Origin: an uncultured Oscillospiraceae bacterium
GTDB taxonomy: Bacteria > Bacillota > Clostridia > Oscillospirales > Oscillospiraceae
Reading direction: 5' to 3'
Length of the DNA: 44,009 bases
NCBI GenBank assembly: GCA_910587255.1
Contig: CAJUKT010000105.1
Span: 1 to 44,009, forward strand
The notes beneath the pieces were generated by a model that saw nothing but the letters and a program-made list of their open reading frames with translations, ran no database searches and was not told the DNA's origin. Positions 37,333 to 44,009 of the stretch are shown piece by piece (position 1 is the first letter of the stretch; each line of letters opens with the position of its first letter). A program made the translations under genes and the position numbers.

Positions 37333-37848
37333 TTACTGGATGGTATAGGGCCCCCGGACCAGCACCTTCACCGTGGCCGATGAGGCCGTTATCCAGCGGG
37401 GGGCGATGGTGACCATGTACAGGTGGTTCTGGCTCAGCGCCGCGCCCGTGCCCAGAACGCCGCCGGAGGTGGTGTCGATGAGGCCCACGCTGTCCGACGC
37501 GCCGCAGGTGGCGGAGCCCACCCGCAGCATCACCTCGCACCCCACGTCCCCCACCAGGGACTGGCCCTGGTTCAGGGTGACCACGGTGAACACGCTGCTG
37601 CTGCCCGAGGGCGCGGAGGTCCCGCCCTGGCCGGCCAGAATGTTTCGCAGGGCCTGCTCCATCTCCGCCTTGCGGGCGGTGACGGTCTGGTCCACCAGGT
37701 CCTTTACCTGTCTGGTGTAGGTCCCGTTGAGGTAGCTCAGGGTGACCAGGGGATCGGTTTGGCCGCCGGGGGTGGCGTTGGCGGCGTAGGCCGCGGTGAA
37801 CAAAAAGCAAAGGCACAGGGCGGCTGCGGCAATTTTCCATTTTTTCAT
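37333..37848 (-). CDS. Secreted protein of unknown function
   Basis: A predicted 171-residue exported protein starting at ATG 37848 (GGAGG nine bases upstream; a longer frame runs back into repeat tract B without a signal). Residues 1-23 are a signal peptide (ending AYA). Residues about 40-75 are helical (YTRQVKDLVDQTVTARKAEMEQAL), then a Ser/Gly linker and a beta-rich domain (VVTLNQGQSLVGDVGCEVMLRVGSATC...SQNHLYMVTIAPRWI). I recall similar short exported proteins in Oscillospiraceae but no function. The two Cys residues in the beta domain could form a disulfide. The small RNA candidate follows in the same direction. Confidence 0.75.
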   Translation of the reverse strand: MKKWKIAAAALCLCFLFTAAYAANATPGGQTDPLVTLSYLNGTYTRQVKDLVDQTVTARKAEMEQALRNILAGQGGTSAPSGSSSVFTVVTLNQGQSLVGDVGCEVMLRVGSATCGASDSVGLIDTTSGGVLGTGAALSQNHLYMVTIAPRWITASSATVKVLVRGPYTIQ

Positions 37849-37942
37849 ATGTAGATTCCTCCATGGTTTCCTGTCTGTACGGGGCCTGTCCCGCCGGGGC
37901 TCAAACGCCCTGTCCCGCCCCGGCAGTGGGGCGGGACAGGGG

Positions 37943-38150
37943 CGCGGCGGCTGGGCTTTTGCCCTCACTGCGCTGCAAGCTCCCCTGCGCGGCTATCCTC
38001 CGCGCTTCTGGTCTGTCACGCTGCGGATTGGCCGCGCTGCCGGGTCGCTTTCGCTCCGCCTCGGGCAAAACCCGCCTCCGCTGTGCGGCGGCTGGGCTTT
38101 TACCCTCACTGCGCTGCAAGCTCCCCTGCGCGGCTATCCTCCGCGCTTCT
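37943..38150 (-). repeat. Stop-codon-linked repeat tract B (141-bp units, about 1.5 copies) behind mazF
   Basis: Read on the minus strand it starts at the base after the mazF stop. AGAAGCGCG stands at 38150-38142 and 38009-38001, a period of 141 bases. Each unit contains GGAGGATAGCC, GGTTTTGCCC, GCGGAGCGAAAGC and GCAGCGTGAC, the same order of blocks as tract A. The stretch 37849-37942 between the tract and the secreted protein gene holds no other feature I can name. Confidence 0.75.
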
Positions 38151-38516
38151 TTATACCAACCGCTCCGGGCTCAGGCCAAAGCTGACGGCAATGGCGCTGT
38201 CTACCCGGCGCATTACCTGGTCGTCCACCCGGCCCATGTGCTCCCGCAGGCGCTTTTTGTCCAGGGTGCGGATCTGCTCCAGCAGAACCACCGAATCCTT
38301 GGGCAGGCCGCAGCTGTGGGAGGCCAGGGTGATATGGGTGGGCAGACGGGCCTTTCCCGTCTGCGAGGTGATCGCCGCGGCGATCACCGTGGGGCTGTGC
38401 TTGTTGCCGGTGTCGTTCTGGACGATGAGCACCGGGCGGACGCCGCCCTGCTCGCTGCCCACCACCGGGCTTAGGTCCGCATAAAAAATGTCGCCGCGCT
38501 TGACGCTGTTGTCCAC
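38151..38516 (-). CDS. mazF: MazF/PemK-family mRNA interferase without visible antitoxin
   Basis: A 121-residue toxin of the MazF/EndoA family that cuts single-stranded RNA at short motifs. Typical features are RGDIFYADLSPVVGSEQGGVRPVLIVQND near the N-terminus, then TVIAAAITSQ, LPTHI and VLLEQIRTLDKKRL. Catalytic Arg and Thr of the family are present in these segments. The start is a GTG at 38516 with GGAG upstream. In Firmicutes the gene usually follows alr with a ribbon-helix-helix antitoxin between them; here the 157-base gap is too small for one and holds a bidirectional terminator. Repeat tract B starts right after its stop. Confidence 0.93.
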   Translation of the reverse strand: MDNSVKRGDIFYADLSPVVGSEQGGVRPVLIVQNDTGNKHSPTVIAAAITSQTGKARLPTHITLASHSCGLPKDSVVLLEQIRTLDKKRLREHMGRVDDQVMRRVDSAIAVSFGLSPERLV

Positions 38517-38614
38517 AGGATCTCACACTCCGCCGGATATAGTGCCCGGCCAGCGTATGTAGACCGGGTACTATCATTCTCCCACGGGGCGGCGGCTTTT
38601 ATACCGGGTTGTCC

Positions 38615-38651
38615 GGGAAAAACCGCCGCGGCTCGCCGCCGGTTTTTTCCC
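38615..38651. terminator. Bidirectional terminator between alr and mazF
   Basis: GGGAAAAACCG (38615-38625) pairs with CGGTTTTTTCCC (38640-38651) around an inner GC-rich stem. A run of A's on one side and T's on the other gives a U tract in both directions. It should end alr transcripts, so mazF needs its own promoter or readthrough. Confidence 0.75.
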
Positions 38652-38673
38652 TCCGGCGGGTTCCCTGCCTATC

Positions 38674-39816
38674 CTATGCGTCAAGGTAGATCCTGGGTAC
38701 TCGGGGGGCCACGCCGCACAGCAGCTCGTACTGGATGGTGCCCGCCAGCCGGGCGTGCTCCTCCACCGGCAGGTGGGCGCCGAAGACCTCCGCCACGTCG
38801 CCGGGCTTGACCTGCGCCTCCGGCGGGAGGGCCGCCATGCACATGTCCATGCACACCCGGCCCATGATGGGGCGGGCGTGTCCGTCCAGCCAGACGCTGC
38901 CCCGGTTGGACAGCGCCCGGTGCAGGCCGTCGGCATATCCGATGGGCAGCACCGCCGTGCGTCCGCCGTCCGGGCCGAAGCTGGCGGTGCAGCCGTAGCT
39001 CACCGGGGTGTCCGCCGGGAAGGCGCGCACCGCCGCCACCCGGCTGTACAGCGCCATCACCGGCTTGAGCCACGGGCCGTCCAGCCCCTCGCAGGAGGGG
39101 TCGGGGTAGTGGCCGTACAGGGCGATGCCGGGGCGCACCATGTCCATATGGGTACAGGGATAGTTTAACACGGCGGCGCTGGCGGCGCAATGGCGAATTT
39201 CAAAGGTGCGACCGTAGCCTGCCTCCAGCTGGTCCAGCACGTCCAGAAACCGGGTGAACTGGAGCATGGTGTACCCCTCGTCCCCATCGGCGTCGGCGAA
39301 ATGGGTGAAAATGCCCTCCGCCTCCAGGTGGGGCAGGGCGCACAGGGCCTCCAGCTCCTCCGCCGCCCGCTGGGGGTCGTGGTCCAGCACCCCCAAACGG
39401 CTCATGCCCGTGTCCACCTTCAGGTGGACGCGGGCCCGTTTTCCGGCGGCCCCAGCGGCGCCGGACAGGGCCTTGGCCAGCGGCGGGGTGAATATCCCCT
39501 GGGTCAGCTCCAGCTCCACCACCTCGGCGGCCAGCTCCGGCGGGGTGTACCCCAGGATGAGGATGGGGGCGGTGATGCCCGCCCGGCGCAAAGCCGCCCC
39601 CTCCTCCAGGCAGGCCACCGCCAGATAGTCCGCCCCCAGCTCCACCAGGCGGCGGGCCACAGGGATGGCCCCGTGGCCATAGCCGTTGGCCTTTACCGTT
39701 GCCAAAAACCTGCTGTCCGGGGCGCAGGCGCGCAGCGCCCGGTAATTGTGTTCCAAATTGCCCAGGCTGATCTCCGCCCAGGTCCGCGCGGTGTCACGCG
39801 CTGTCTCCCGTATCAT
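38674..39816 (-). CDS. alr: Alanine racemase
   Basis: A 380-residue PLP enzyme that converts L-alanine to D-alanine for peptidoglycan. The PLP lysine is Lys42 in VKANGYGHG; the second catalytic residue is Tyr274 in VSYGCT. Other family marks are HLKVDTGMSRLG, RPGIALYG and IMGRVCMDM. Length is normal. The ATG at 39816 lies inside the end of the lipoprotein gene (23-base overlap) and its GGAG is about 13 bases upstream, so the start is somewhat uncertain. It is the third gene of the nnr-lipoprotein-alr set. Confidence 0.96.
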   Translation of the reverse strand: MIRETARDTARTWAEISLGNLEHNYRALRACAPDSRFLATVKANGYGHGAIPVARRLVELGADYLAVACLEEGAALRRAGITAPILILGYTPPELAAEVVELELTQGIFTPPLAKALSGAAGAAGKRARVHLKVDTGMSRLGVLDHDPQRAAEELEALCALPHLEAEGIFTHFADADGDEGYTMLQFTRFLDVLDQLEAGYGRTFEIRHCAASAAVLNYPCTHMDMVRPGIALYGHYPDPSCEGLDGPWLKPVMALYSRVAAVRAFPADTPVSYGCTASFGPDGGRTAVLPIGYADGLHRALSNRGSVWLDGHARPIMGRVCMDMCMAALPPEAQVKPGDVAEVFGAHLPVEEHARLAGTIQYELLCGVAPRVPRIYLDA

Positions 39817-40417
39817 TTGGGTTCATCATCTCCATTGTAAAATCGCTGAATTGGGCGCTGAGCACCGTCCGGCCCTGGGCGCTCACCTCGGCGGACAGCA
39901 GGGCATAGCCCGCCCGGTCAAAGGTGAGCAGAAACTGGGTGCCGGCGTTGTCCTCCCGCTCCGGGTCCTGGAAGGAAATCTGGAGGTGCGCGTCGTTTTC
40001 CCCGGCCCAGGCGCACTTGGCCATCCAGCCCTGCTGGATCTGCTCCATGCAGGCGGTGACGGCGGACACCGGGGTGAGCCCCGAATCGTCCAGCAGGCCC
40101 AGGGACAGCCCCGCCCCGTCGTACTCCAGCACCGTCTCCCCCTGGGCGACGCGGGCGGTGATGCCCGCCACCAGCTCCGGGGCGGTGACGGTGAGCACCG
40201 TCTCCCCATCCCGCCGCCACTGGGCGTCCAGGGAAAAATCGTACACCGTCTCGGTGTAGCACACCGACAGGTCCGCCGAGGCGGACCAGCCCGCCAGCGC
40301 CTGGTATGTCTCCCGGAGGGCCAGCGCCTCCTCCTCCGGGGTATTGCCCCCGCTCCCGGCCCGGCAGCCGGAGAGCAGCAGGGTTATCATCAGTACACAA
40401 GACAGGGCCTTGCGCAC
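39794..40417 (-). CDS. Lipoprotein of unknown function
   Basis: A predicted 207-residue lipoprotein. The GTG at 40417 is chosen because AAAGGAGG stands eight bases upstream and it gives a proper signal peptide with lipobox LLSGC (Cys18). The mature part is beta-rich (about 45-195) with repeated TVLEYDG, LSLGLL and TVLSAQF strands, which recalls LolA-like or germination-lipoprotein folds, but I cannot assign a family. It sits between the NAD(P)HX repair gene (14-base gap) and alr (overlap), an arrangement that I have seen in Clostridia in general terms. Function unknown; probably anchored at the outer face of the membrane. Confidence 0.78.
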   Translation of the reverse strand: MRKALSCVLMITLLLSGCRAGSGGNTPEEEALALRETYQALAGWSASADLSVCYTETVYDFSLDAQWRRDGETVLTVTAPELVAGITARVAQGETVLEYDGAGLSLGLLDDSGLTPVSAVTACMEQIQQGWMAKCAWAGENDAHLQISFQDPEREDNAGTQFLLTFDRAGYALLSAEVSAQGRTVLSAQFSDFTMEMMNPNDTGDSA

Positions 40418-40431
40418 CTTCCGCGCCTCCT

Positions 40432-42000
40432 TTAAGTCAGTTCTTTGATGGCATAGGGTATCTGCTCCACAAGATCGGAGGGGGTCATGCCGTACTCCCC
40501 CTTGTCCTGCGCCGCCAGGTCCCCCGCCCGGCCGTGGAGCCACACCGCCAGGATGGGCGCGTCGGGCACGCCTTGGGCCGCCAGCGCCCCCATGAGCCCC
40601 GCCAGGGCGTCCCCGCTGCCCCCCTTGGCCATGCCGGGGTTTCCGGTGGGGTTGACCACGCACGTCCCGCCCGCCGATATGACGGTGCGGAAGCCCTTCA
40701 GGACCAGGGTGCAGCGATGCCGCCGGGCGAATTCCGCCGCCGCCCCCAGCCGGTCCCGGATGGGCAGCTCACAGCCGGACAGCCGGGCGAATTCCCCATC
40801 GTGGGGGGTGAGGATGGCGGCCCCCTCCCGCTCGTCCAACACATCTATATGTCTGGAAATGATATTTAGACCGTCCGCGTCCAGGATGATGGGACACTCC
40901 AGCCCCCGCATGAGGGCCAGCACCAGCTGTTCCGCCCGCTCCCCCCGGCCCAGGCCGGGGCCGATGACGGCGGCGGTGCAGCCCCGGGCCAGCTCCAGCA
41001 CGGCCCCGCTGTCTTGGGGCAGGGGCTGCACCATCACCTCGGCGCAGCACCTGGCCGCCAGGATGGGGTACACGTCCTCCGGGACGGCCAGGGTCACCAG
41101 CCCCGCGCCGCCCCGGACCGCGGCCTGGGCGCACAGCGCCGCCGCCCCGGTGCAGCCCCGGTTCCCGGCCAGGATGAACAGCCTGCCGAAGTTCCCCTTG
41201 TGGGCGTCCCGCGCACGGCGGGGCAGGGACAGGCCCTCCCGGTCCACCAGCACGGTCTGGGTCTGCTCCGGGTACACGTCCTTGGGAATGCCGATATCCG
41301 CCGTCACCACCCGGCCGCTGTGCACCGCGCCCTGGCCCACGTACAGCCCCGGCTTGCCCCGGGAGAGGGTGACGGTCACGTCCGCCCGCACCGCCGTACC
41401 CATCACGTCGCCGGTGCCGGCGTGGATGCCGGAGGGCACGTCCACCGACACCACCCAGCCCGTCGCCCAGCGGGTCATGCGGGCGGCCAGGGCGGCGTCC
41501 GGCCCCAGGTCCCGGCAGAGGCCCACGCCGAACAGCGCGTCGATGGCCACGTCAAAGGGCATGTACTGCTCCTTGTGGGCGGGGTCGAAATCCTCCAGCA
41601 CACCCCCCGCCTGGTTGAGAAGGCGCTCCATCTCCCGGCAGTCCGGGGTCATTCTGGCCCGGTCCCCCACCAGCACGCATTTTACCTGCCAGCCCATCTC
41701 CAGCAGCAGCCGGGCGGCGGCCACCCCGTCCCCGCCGTTGTTGCCGGGGCCGCACCACACGATGGCGGACCGCCGCCGCATGGCCCAGAACTCCGCCTGC
41801 TCCTCGGGGGTGGGCATGTGGCCGTCGGCGGTGAGCCAGCCGATGGGGCCGTCCAGCCCCGGCCCGGGGATGGGCAGGGCGCGCACCTCCCGCACCACGG
41901 CGAGGGCGGCGTTCTCCATCAGCTGCAGGGACGGGATGCCCCGCTCTTCAATGGCCCGGCGGTCGGCCTCCCGCATCTGTTCGGCGGTGTAAAGGTTCAT
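40432..42000 (-). CDS. nnr: Bifunctional NAD(P)HX epimerase/dehydratase
   Basis: A 522-residue repair enzyme for hydrated NADH/NADPH. The N-terminal YjeF domain (1 to about 220) is the epimerase, with GPGNNGGDGVAAARLL. The C-terminal ribokinase-like domain (about 235-522) is the ADP-dependent dehydratase, with AGNRGCTGAA, AVIGPGLGRG, LDADGLN, TPHDGEFARL and the catalytic region AKGGSGDALAGL. The ATG at 42000 is used because the upstream ATG at 42018 forms part of the ribosome binding site GGGGG. It begins an operon with the lipoprotein and alr genes. Promoter TTGAAA-17-TATAAT at 42027-42055. Confidence 0.95.
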   Translation of the reverse strand: MNLYTAEQMREADRRAIEERGIPSLQLMENAALAVVREVRALPIPGPGLDGPIGWLTADGHMPTPEEQAEFWAMRRRSAIVWCGPGNNGGDGVAAARLLLEMGWQVKCVLVGDRARMTPDCREMERLLNQAGGVLEDFDPAHKEQYMPFDVAIDALFGVGLCRDLGPDAALAARMTRWATGWVVSVDVPSGIHAGTGDVMGTAVRADVTVTLSRGKPGLYVGQGAVHSGRVVTADIGIPKDVYPEQTQTVLVDREGLSLPRRARDAHKGNFGRLFILAGNRGCTGAAALCAQAAVRGGAGLVTLAVPEDVYPILAARCCAEVMVQPLPQDSGAVLELARGCTAAVIGPGLGRGERAEQLVLALMRGLECPIILDADGLNIISRHIDVLDEREGAAILTPHDGEFARLSGCELPIRDRLGAAAEFARRHRCTLVLKGFRTVISAGGTCVVNPTGNPGMAKGGSGDALAGLMGALAAQGVPDAPILAVWLHGRAGDLAAQDKGEYGMTPSDLVEQIPYAIKELT

Positions 42001-42026
42001 GGTGCGGCCCCCTTTCATTTTCTGCT

Positions 42027-42055
42027 ATTATACGGTTTTCCCCCTTGCATTTCAA
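42027..42055 (-). promoter_or_regulatory. Promoter of the nnr operon
   Basis: On the minus strand TTGAAA (42050-42055) and TATAAT (42027-42032) are 17 bases apart. Its -35 box touches that of the divergent T-box promoter by one base. Confidence 0.78.
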
Positions 42056-42073
42056 CCTTTAATGTGATATAAA
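42045..42073 (+). promoter_or_regulatory. Promoter of the T-box/GNAT/pheS operon
   Basis: TTGCAT (42045-42050) and TATAAA (42068-42073) are 17 bases apart, putting the start near 42080, at the beginning of the T-box leader. Confidence 0.75.
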
Positions 42074-42079
42074 AGGAAA

Positions 42080-42316
42080 AGCAAATGCGATGAACGGGAA
42101 AATAGCGGGCTTGCGCAGGCTAAGAGAGGGGCGGTCACCGGCTGAGAGCCGCCCCGGTGCGTGCCGCTTGTTCGCCCGGGAGCGGCCCCTGAGAGGGGGA
42201 CGGCGATGGCCCGCCGTTACAGGGCTTTGAGTGCCCGCGCGGCGCGCGGGAATGCGGGTGGTACCGCGGAAGGGTTTGCCTTTCGTCCCCAGGATTGGGG
42301 AGGGGAGGCATTTTTT
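42080..42316 (+). promoter_or_regulatory. T-box riboswitch leader (probably tRNA-Phe)
   Basis: The canonical T-box AATGCGGGTGGTACCGCGG is at 42251-42269, with the TGGT bulge that pairs with an uncharged ACCA tail. Upstream is a stem I with AGAGAG (42123-42128) and GCTGAGAG (42141-42148). The competing terminator is TGCCT (42277-42281) to AGGCA (42306-42310) followed by six T's (42311-42316). TTC at 42171-42173 is a possible specifier for Phe, which agrees with pheS downstream. Uncharged tRNA-Phe would allow readthrough. Confidence 0.9.
42277..42316 (+). terminator. T-box regulated terminator
   Basis: TGCCT...CGTCCCC pairs with GGGGAGGGGAGGCA, followed by TTTTTT at 42311-42316. It competes with the antiterminator that includes the T-box sequence. 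Confidence 0.85.
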
Positions 42317-42336
42317 GTTGTGGAGGGACTGGTACA

Positions 42337-42792
42337 ATGGGATTGATTGCAATACGCGGCTTCCGGGAGGCCGACTGGCCCCGGCTCCAGGCCATCCACG
42401 ACGCCGCCCGGATGGACGAGCTGCGGCTGGCGGGGCTGGAGGGGGCGTTCCTGCCCCTGTCCGTGGCCGCGCAGCGGGAGGGTTTGTTTGAGTATGCCCT
42501 GCGGGTGGCCGAGCTGGACGGGACGGCGGCGGGTTTTGCCGCGTTTACCCCGGACGAGCTGGCCTGGCTGTATGTGGACCCGGCGCTGGCCCGCCGCGGG
42601 GTGGGCCGGGCCCTGGTGGAGGACGCGCTGGAGCGTATGGAGCGGCCCGTGTCCATCGAGGTGCTGGAGGGGAACGGGCCTGCCCTGGCCCTCTACCTGG
42701 GCTGCGGCTTCCGGGAGGCGGGGACCGCCTCCGGGCAGATGCCGGGCAACGAGGCGTTCTCCGTCACCTGCCGGATACTCCGGCTGGAGTGA
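42337..42792 (+). CDS. GNAT-family N-acetyltransferase
   Basis: A 151-residue acetyltransferase fold protein. The ATG at 42337 has GGAGGG nine bases upstream; a longer frame starts within the terminator. The acetyl-CoA loop is LYVDPALARRGVGRALVEDAL (R-x-x-G-x-G), followed by IEVLEGNGPALALYLGCGFREAG, typical of GNAT enzymes. The substrate is unknown. It stands between the T-box and pheS (40 bases before pheS), so it is expressed under phenylalanine tRNA control. Some GNATs modify amino acids, ribosomal proteins or toxic charged tRNAs, but nothing here proves that. Confidence 0.9.
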   Translation: MGLIAIRGFREADWPRLQAIHDAARMDELRLAGLEGAFLPLSVAAQREGLFEYALRVAELDGTAAGFAAFTPDELAWLYVDPALARRGVGRALVEDALERMERPVSIEVLEGNGPALALYLGCGFREAGTASGQMPGNEAFSVTCRILRLE

Positions 42793-42832
42793 GATAACAT
42801 CGAAATTACAACGGAAAAGGAGAAAAGATAAT

Positions 42833-43858
42833 ATGAAGGAACAACTGGCAAAGATCCGCGCCGAGGCGCTCTCCGCTTTCGAGGGCGTCAAGGACGCAGC
42901 CGCTCTGGACGAGCTGCGGGTGAAGTACCTGGGCAAGAAGGGGGAGCTCACCAGCCTGCTCAAGCAGATGGGCAGCCTGTCCGCCGAGGAGCGCCCCGCC
43001 ATGGGGCAGCTGGCCAACGAGGTGCGCGCCGCCCTGGAGGGCGCCCTGGAGGGCGCCTCGAAAAGGATGGAGGCGGCCGCTATGGAGCTGAGGCTGAAGG
43101 CGGAGGCGGTGGACGTGACCATTCCCGGCAAGGCCGTGCAGGTGGGCCGCCGCCACCCCATGAACACCGCGCTGGACGAGATCAAGGAAGTGTTCATCGG
43201 CATGGGCTTCACCGTGCTGGACGGGCCGGAGGTGGAGCTGGCCGAGCTGAATTTCGACCGGCTCAACGCCGGTGAGGGGCACCCCTCCCGGGACTGGTCG
43301 GACACCTTCTATTTCGACCAGGACAGCCGGGTGATGCTCCGCTCCCAAACCTCCCCCATGCAGGTGCGGGCCATGGACTCCATGGAGCTGCCCATCCGTA
43401 TCATCGCCCCCGGCCGGGTGTACCGCAAGGATGAGGTGGACGCCACCCACTCCCCCATGTTCCATCAGGTGGAGGGGATGGTCATCGACAAGGGCGTCAC
43501 CATGGCCGATTTGAAGGGCACGCTGAACCTGCTGGCGGAGCAGCTGTTCGGCGCGGGCACCGTCACCCGCTTCCGGCCCCACCACTTCCCCTTCACCGAG
43601 CCGTCCTGCGAGATGGACGTGCAGTGCCACAAGTGCGGCGGGGCAGGCTGCCCCACCTGCAAGGGCGAAGGCTGGATTGAGCTTTTGGGCGCGGGGATGA
43701 TCCACCCCCGGGTGCTGGAGATGGCGGGCATCGACCCCGAGGTATGGTCGGGCTGGGCCTTTGGCATGGGGCTGGAGCGCACCGCCCTGCGGCGGTTCAA
43801 GATCTTCGACCTGCGGCTTATCTTTGAGAACGACGTGCGGTTCTTAGAGCAGTTCTAA
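42833..43858 (+). CDS. pheS: Phenylalanyl-tRNA synthetase alpha subunit
   Basis: A 341-residue class II synthetase subunit that charges tRNA-Phe as part of an alpha2-beta2 enzyme. An N-terminal coiled coil (about 1-90) is followed by the catalytic domain with HPMNTALDEI, FYFDQDSRVMLRSQTSPMQVR (motif 2 region), THSPMFHQVEG, the Cys-rich CHKCGGAGCPTCKG metal-type loop and motif 3 GMGLERTALRRF. Length is normal. Start: ATG with AAAAGGAG ten bases upstream. pheT should follow but is outside the window; repeat tract C lies between. Confidence 0.97.
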   Translation: MKEQLAKIRAEALSAFEGVKDAAALDELRVKYLGKKGELTSLLKQMGSLSAEERPAMGQLANEVRAALEGALEGASKRMEAAAMELRLKAEAVDVTIPGKAVQVGRRHPMNTALDEIKEVFIGMGFTVLDGPEVELAELNFDRLNAGEGHPSRDWSDTFYFDQDSRVMLRSQTSPMQVRAMDSMELPIRIIAPGRVYRKDEVDATHSPMFHQVEGMVIDKGVTMADLKGTLNLLAEQLFGAGTVTRFRPHHFPFTEPSCEMDVQCHKCGGAGCPTCKGEGWIELLGAGMIHPRVLEMAGIDPEVWSGWAFGMGLERTALRRFKIFDLRLIFENDVRFLEQF

Positions 43859-44009
43859 GGAAGAAGCGCGCAGCGTGACAAATGAGAAGCGCGCAGCCGT
43901 CGTGAGCAGCGCGGGTGGACCGCAGGGAGGCCGGGCGCAGGCCCGTGTAGCGGGCCGGAGAACAGGCCGAGGCGGAGGGAAGCCGCGCGTTGCGAACAGG
44001 CGCAGCGTG
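43859..44009 (+). repeat. Stop-codon-linked repeat tract C behind pheS (runs off the window)
   Basis: Beginning directly after the pheS stop, AGAAGCGCG occurs at 43862-43870 and 43885-43893, then GGGTGGACCGCAG, CGGGCGCAGGCCCG, GGCGGAGGGAAGCCGC and finally GGCGCAGCGTG at the window edge. The block order is that of tracts A and B. The first AGAAGCGCG-GCAGCGTGAC piece is short, as if a unit had lost its middle. No gene is visible. Confidence 0.75.

Noticed and set aside
38517..38673. Antitoxin gene between alr and mazF
   Set aside because: The gap is 157 bases, contains a terminator and has no minus-strand frame with a start signal long enough for a ribbon-helix-helix protein.

Overview
The window looks like a piece of chromosome from a GC-rich gut Clostridium relative, most likely of the Oscillospiraceae/Flavonifractor type. 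This is inferred from Gram-positive hallmarks (T-box leader, parS site, strong AGGAGG ribosome binding sites, SpaA/Cna-B surface protein with sortase, YlmH, YnzC/DUF896) at a base composition that looks close to 60% GC. I could not run any database search, so the taxon is an inference.

Region 1 (about 1-21973) is the right-hand part of an integrative and conjugative element of the broad Tn1549/clostridial ICE type. All 15 genes are on the minus strand and read from the right boundary inward: a winged-helix DNA-binding protein, an ArpU-like regulator, a VirB2-like pilin, a VirB6/TrbL-like membrane protein, a Ser/Thr/His-rich membrane protein, a VirB4 ATPase with a fused PrgI-like membrane part, three accessory proteins, the VirD4 coupling protein, an S1-domain protein, a membrane-anchored surface protein, a sortase, a secreted stalk-domain protein, and a giant SpaA-like adhesin with 13 Cna-B repeats. 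Relaxase and integrase are not present and must lie left of the window. The right boundary is visible: a displaced 3' part of a tRNA (anticodon CCG, Arg) followed by its native terminator. Control signals inside the element include an 11-bp direct-repeat array, promoter and early terminator ahead of the pilin operon, and a CGTATT-rich repeat cluster behind virB4.

Region 2 (22013-34012) is chromosomal. It holds a MarR regulator divergent from a membrane alpha/beta hydrolase, a 38-codon small gene, an HtrA protease, an AI-2E family transporter with an AEC transporter, and a rightward cluster of a lipoprotein subtilase, an ABC exporter, an orphan Imm51-like protein, YlmH and a YnzC-like protein.

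Region 3 (34013-44009) carries housekeeping genes: an XRE-type membrane regulator, gltX, a parS site beside a candidate small RNA, a secreted protein, mazF-like toxin, alr, a lipoprotein, the bifunctional NAD(P)HX repair enzyme, and a T-box controlled GNAT-pheS operon. The parS site suggests an origin-proximal position.

The most unusual pattern is a family of 138-141-bp GC-rich repeats that starts within a few bases of the stop codon of three unrelated genes (htrA, mazF, pheS), always in the same orientation relative to the gene and often in tandem. Other points of interest are the missing cell-wall anchor and altered thioester motif of the adhesin, the candidate CU-rich small RNA next to parS, and the leader of the conjugation operon.
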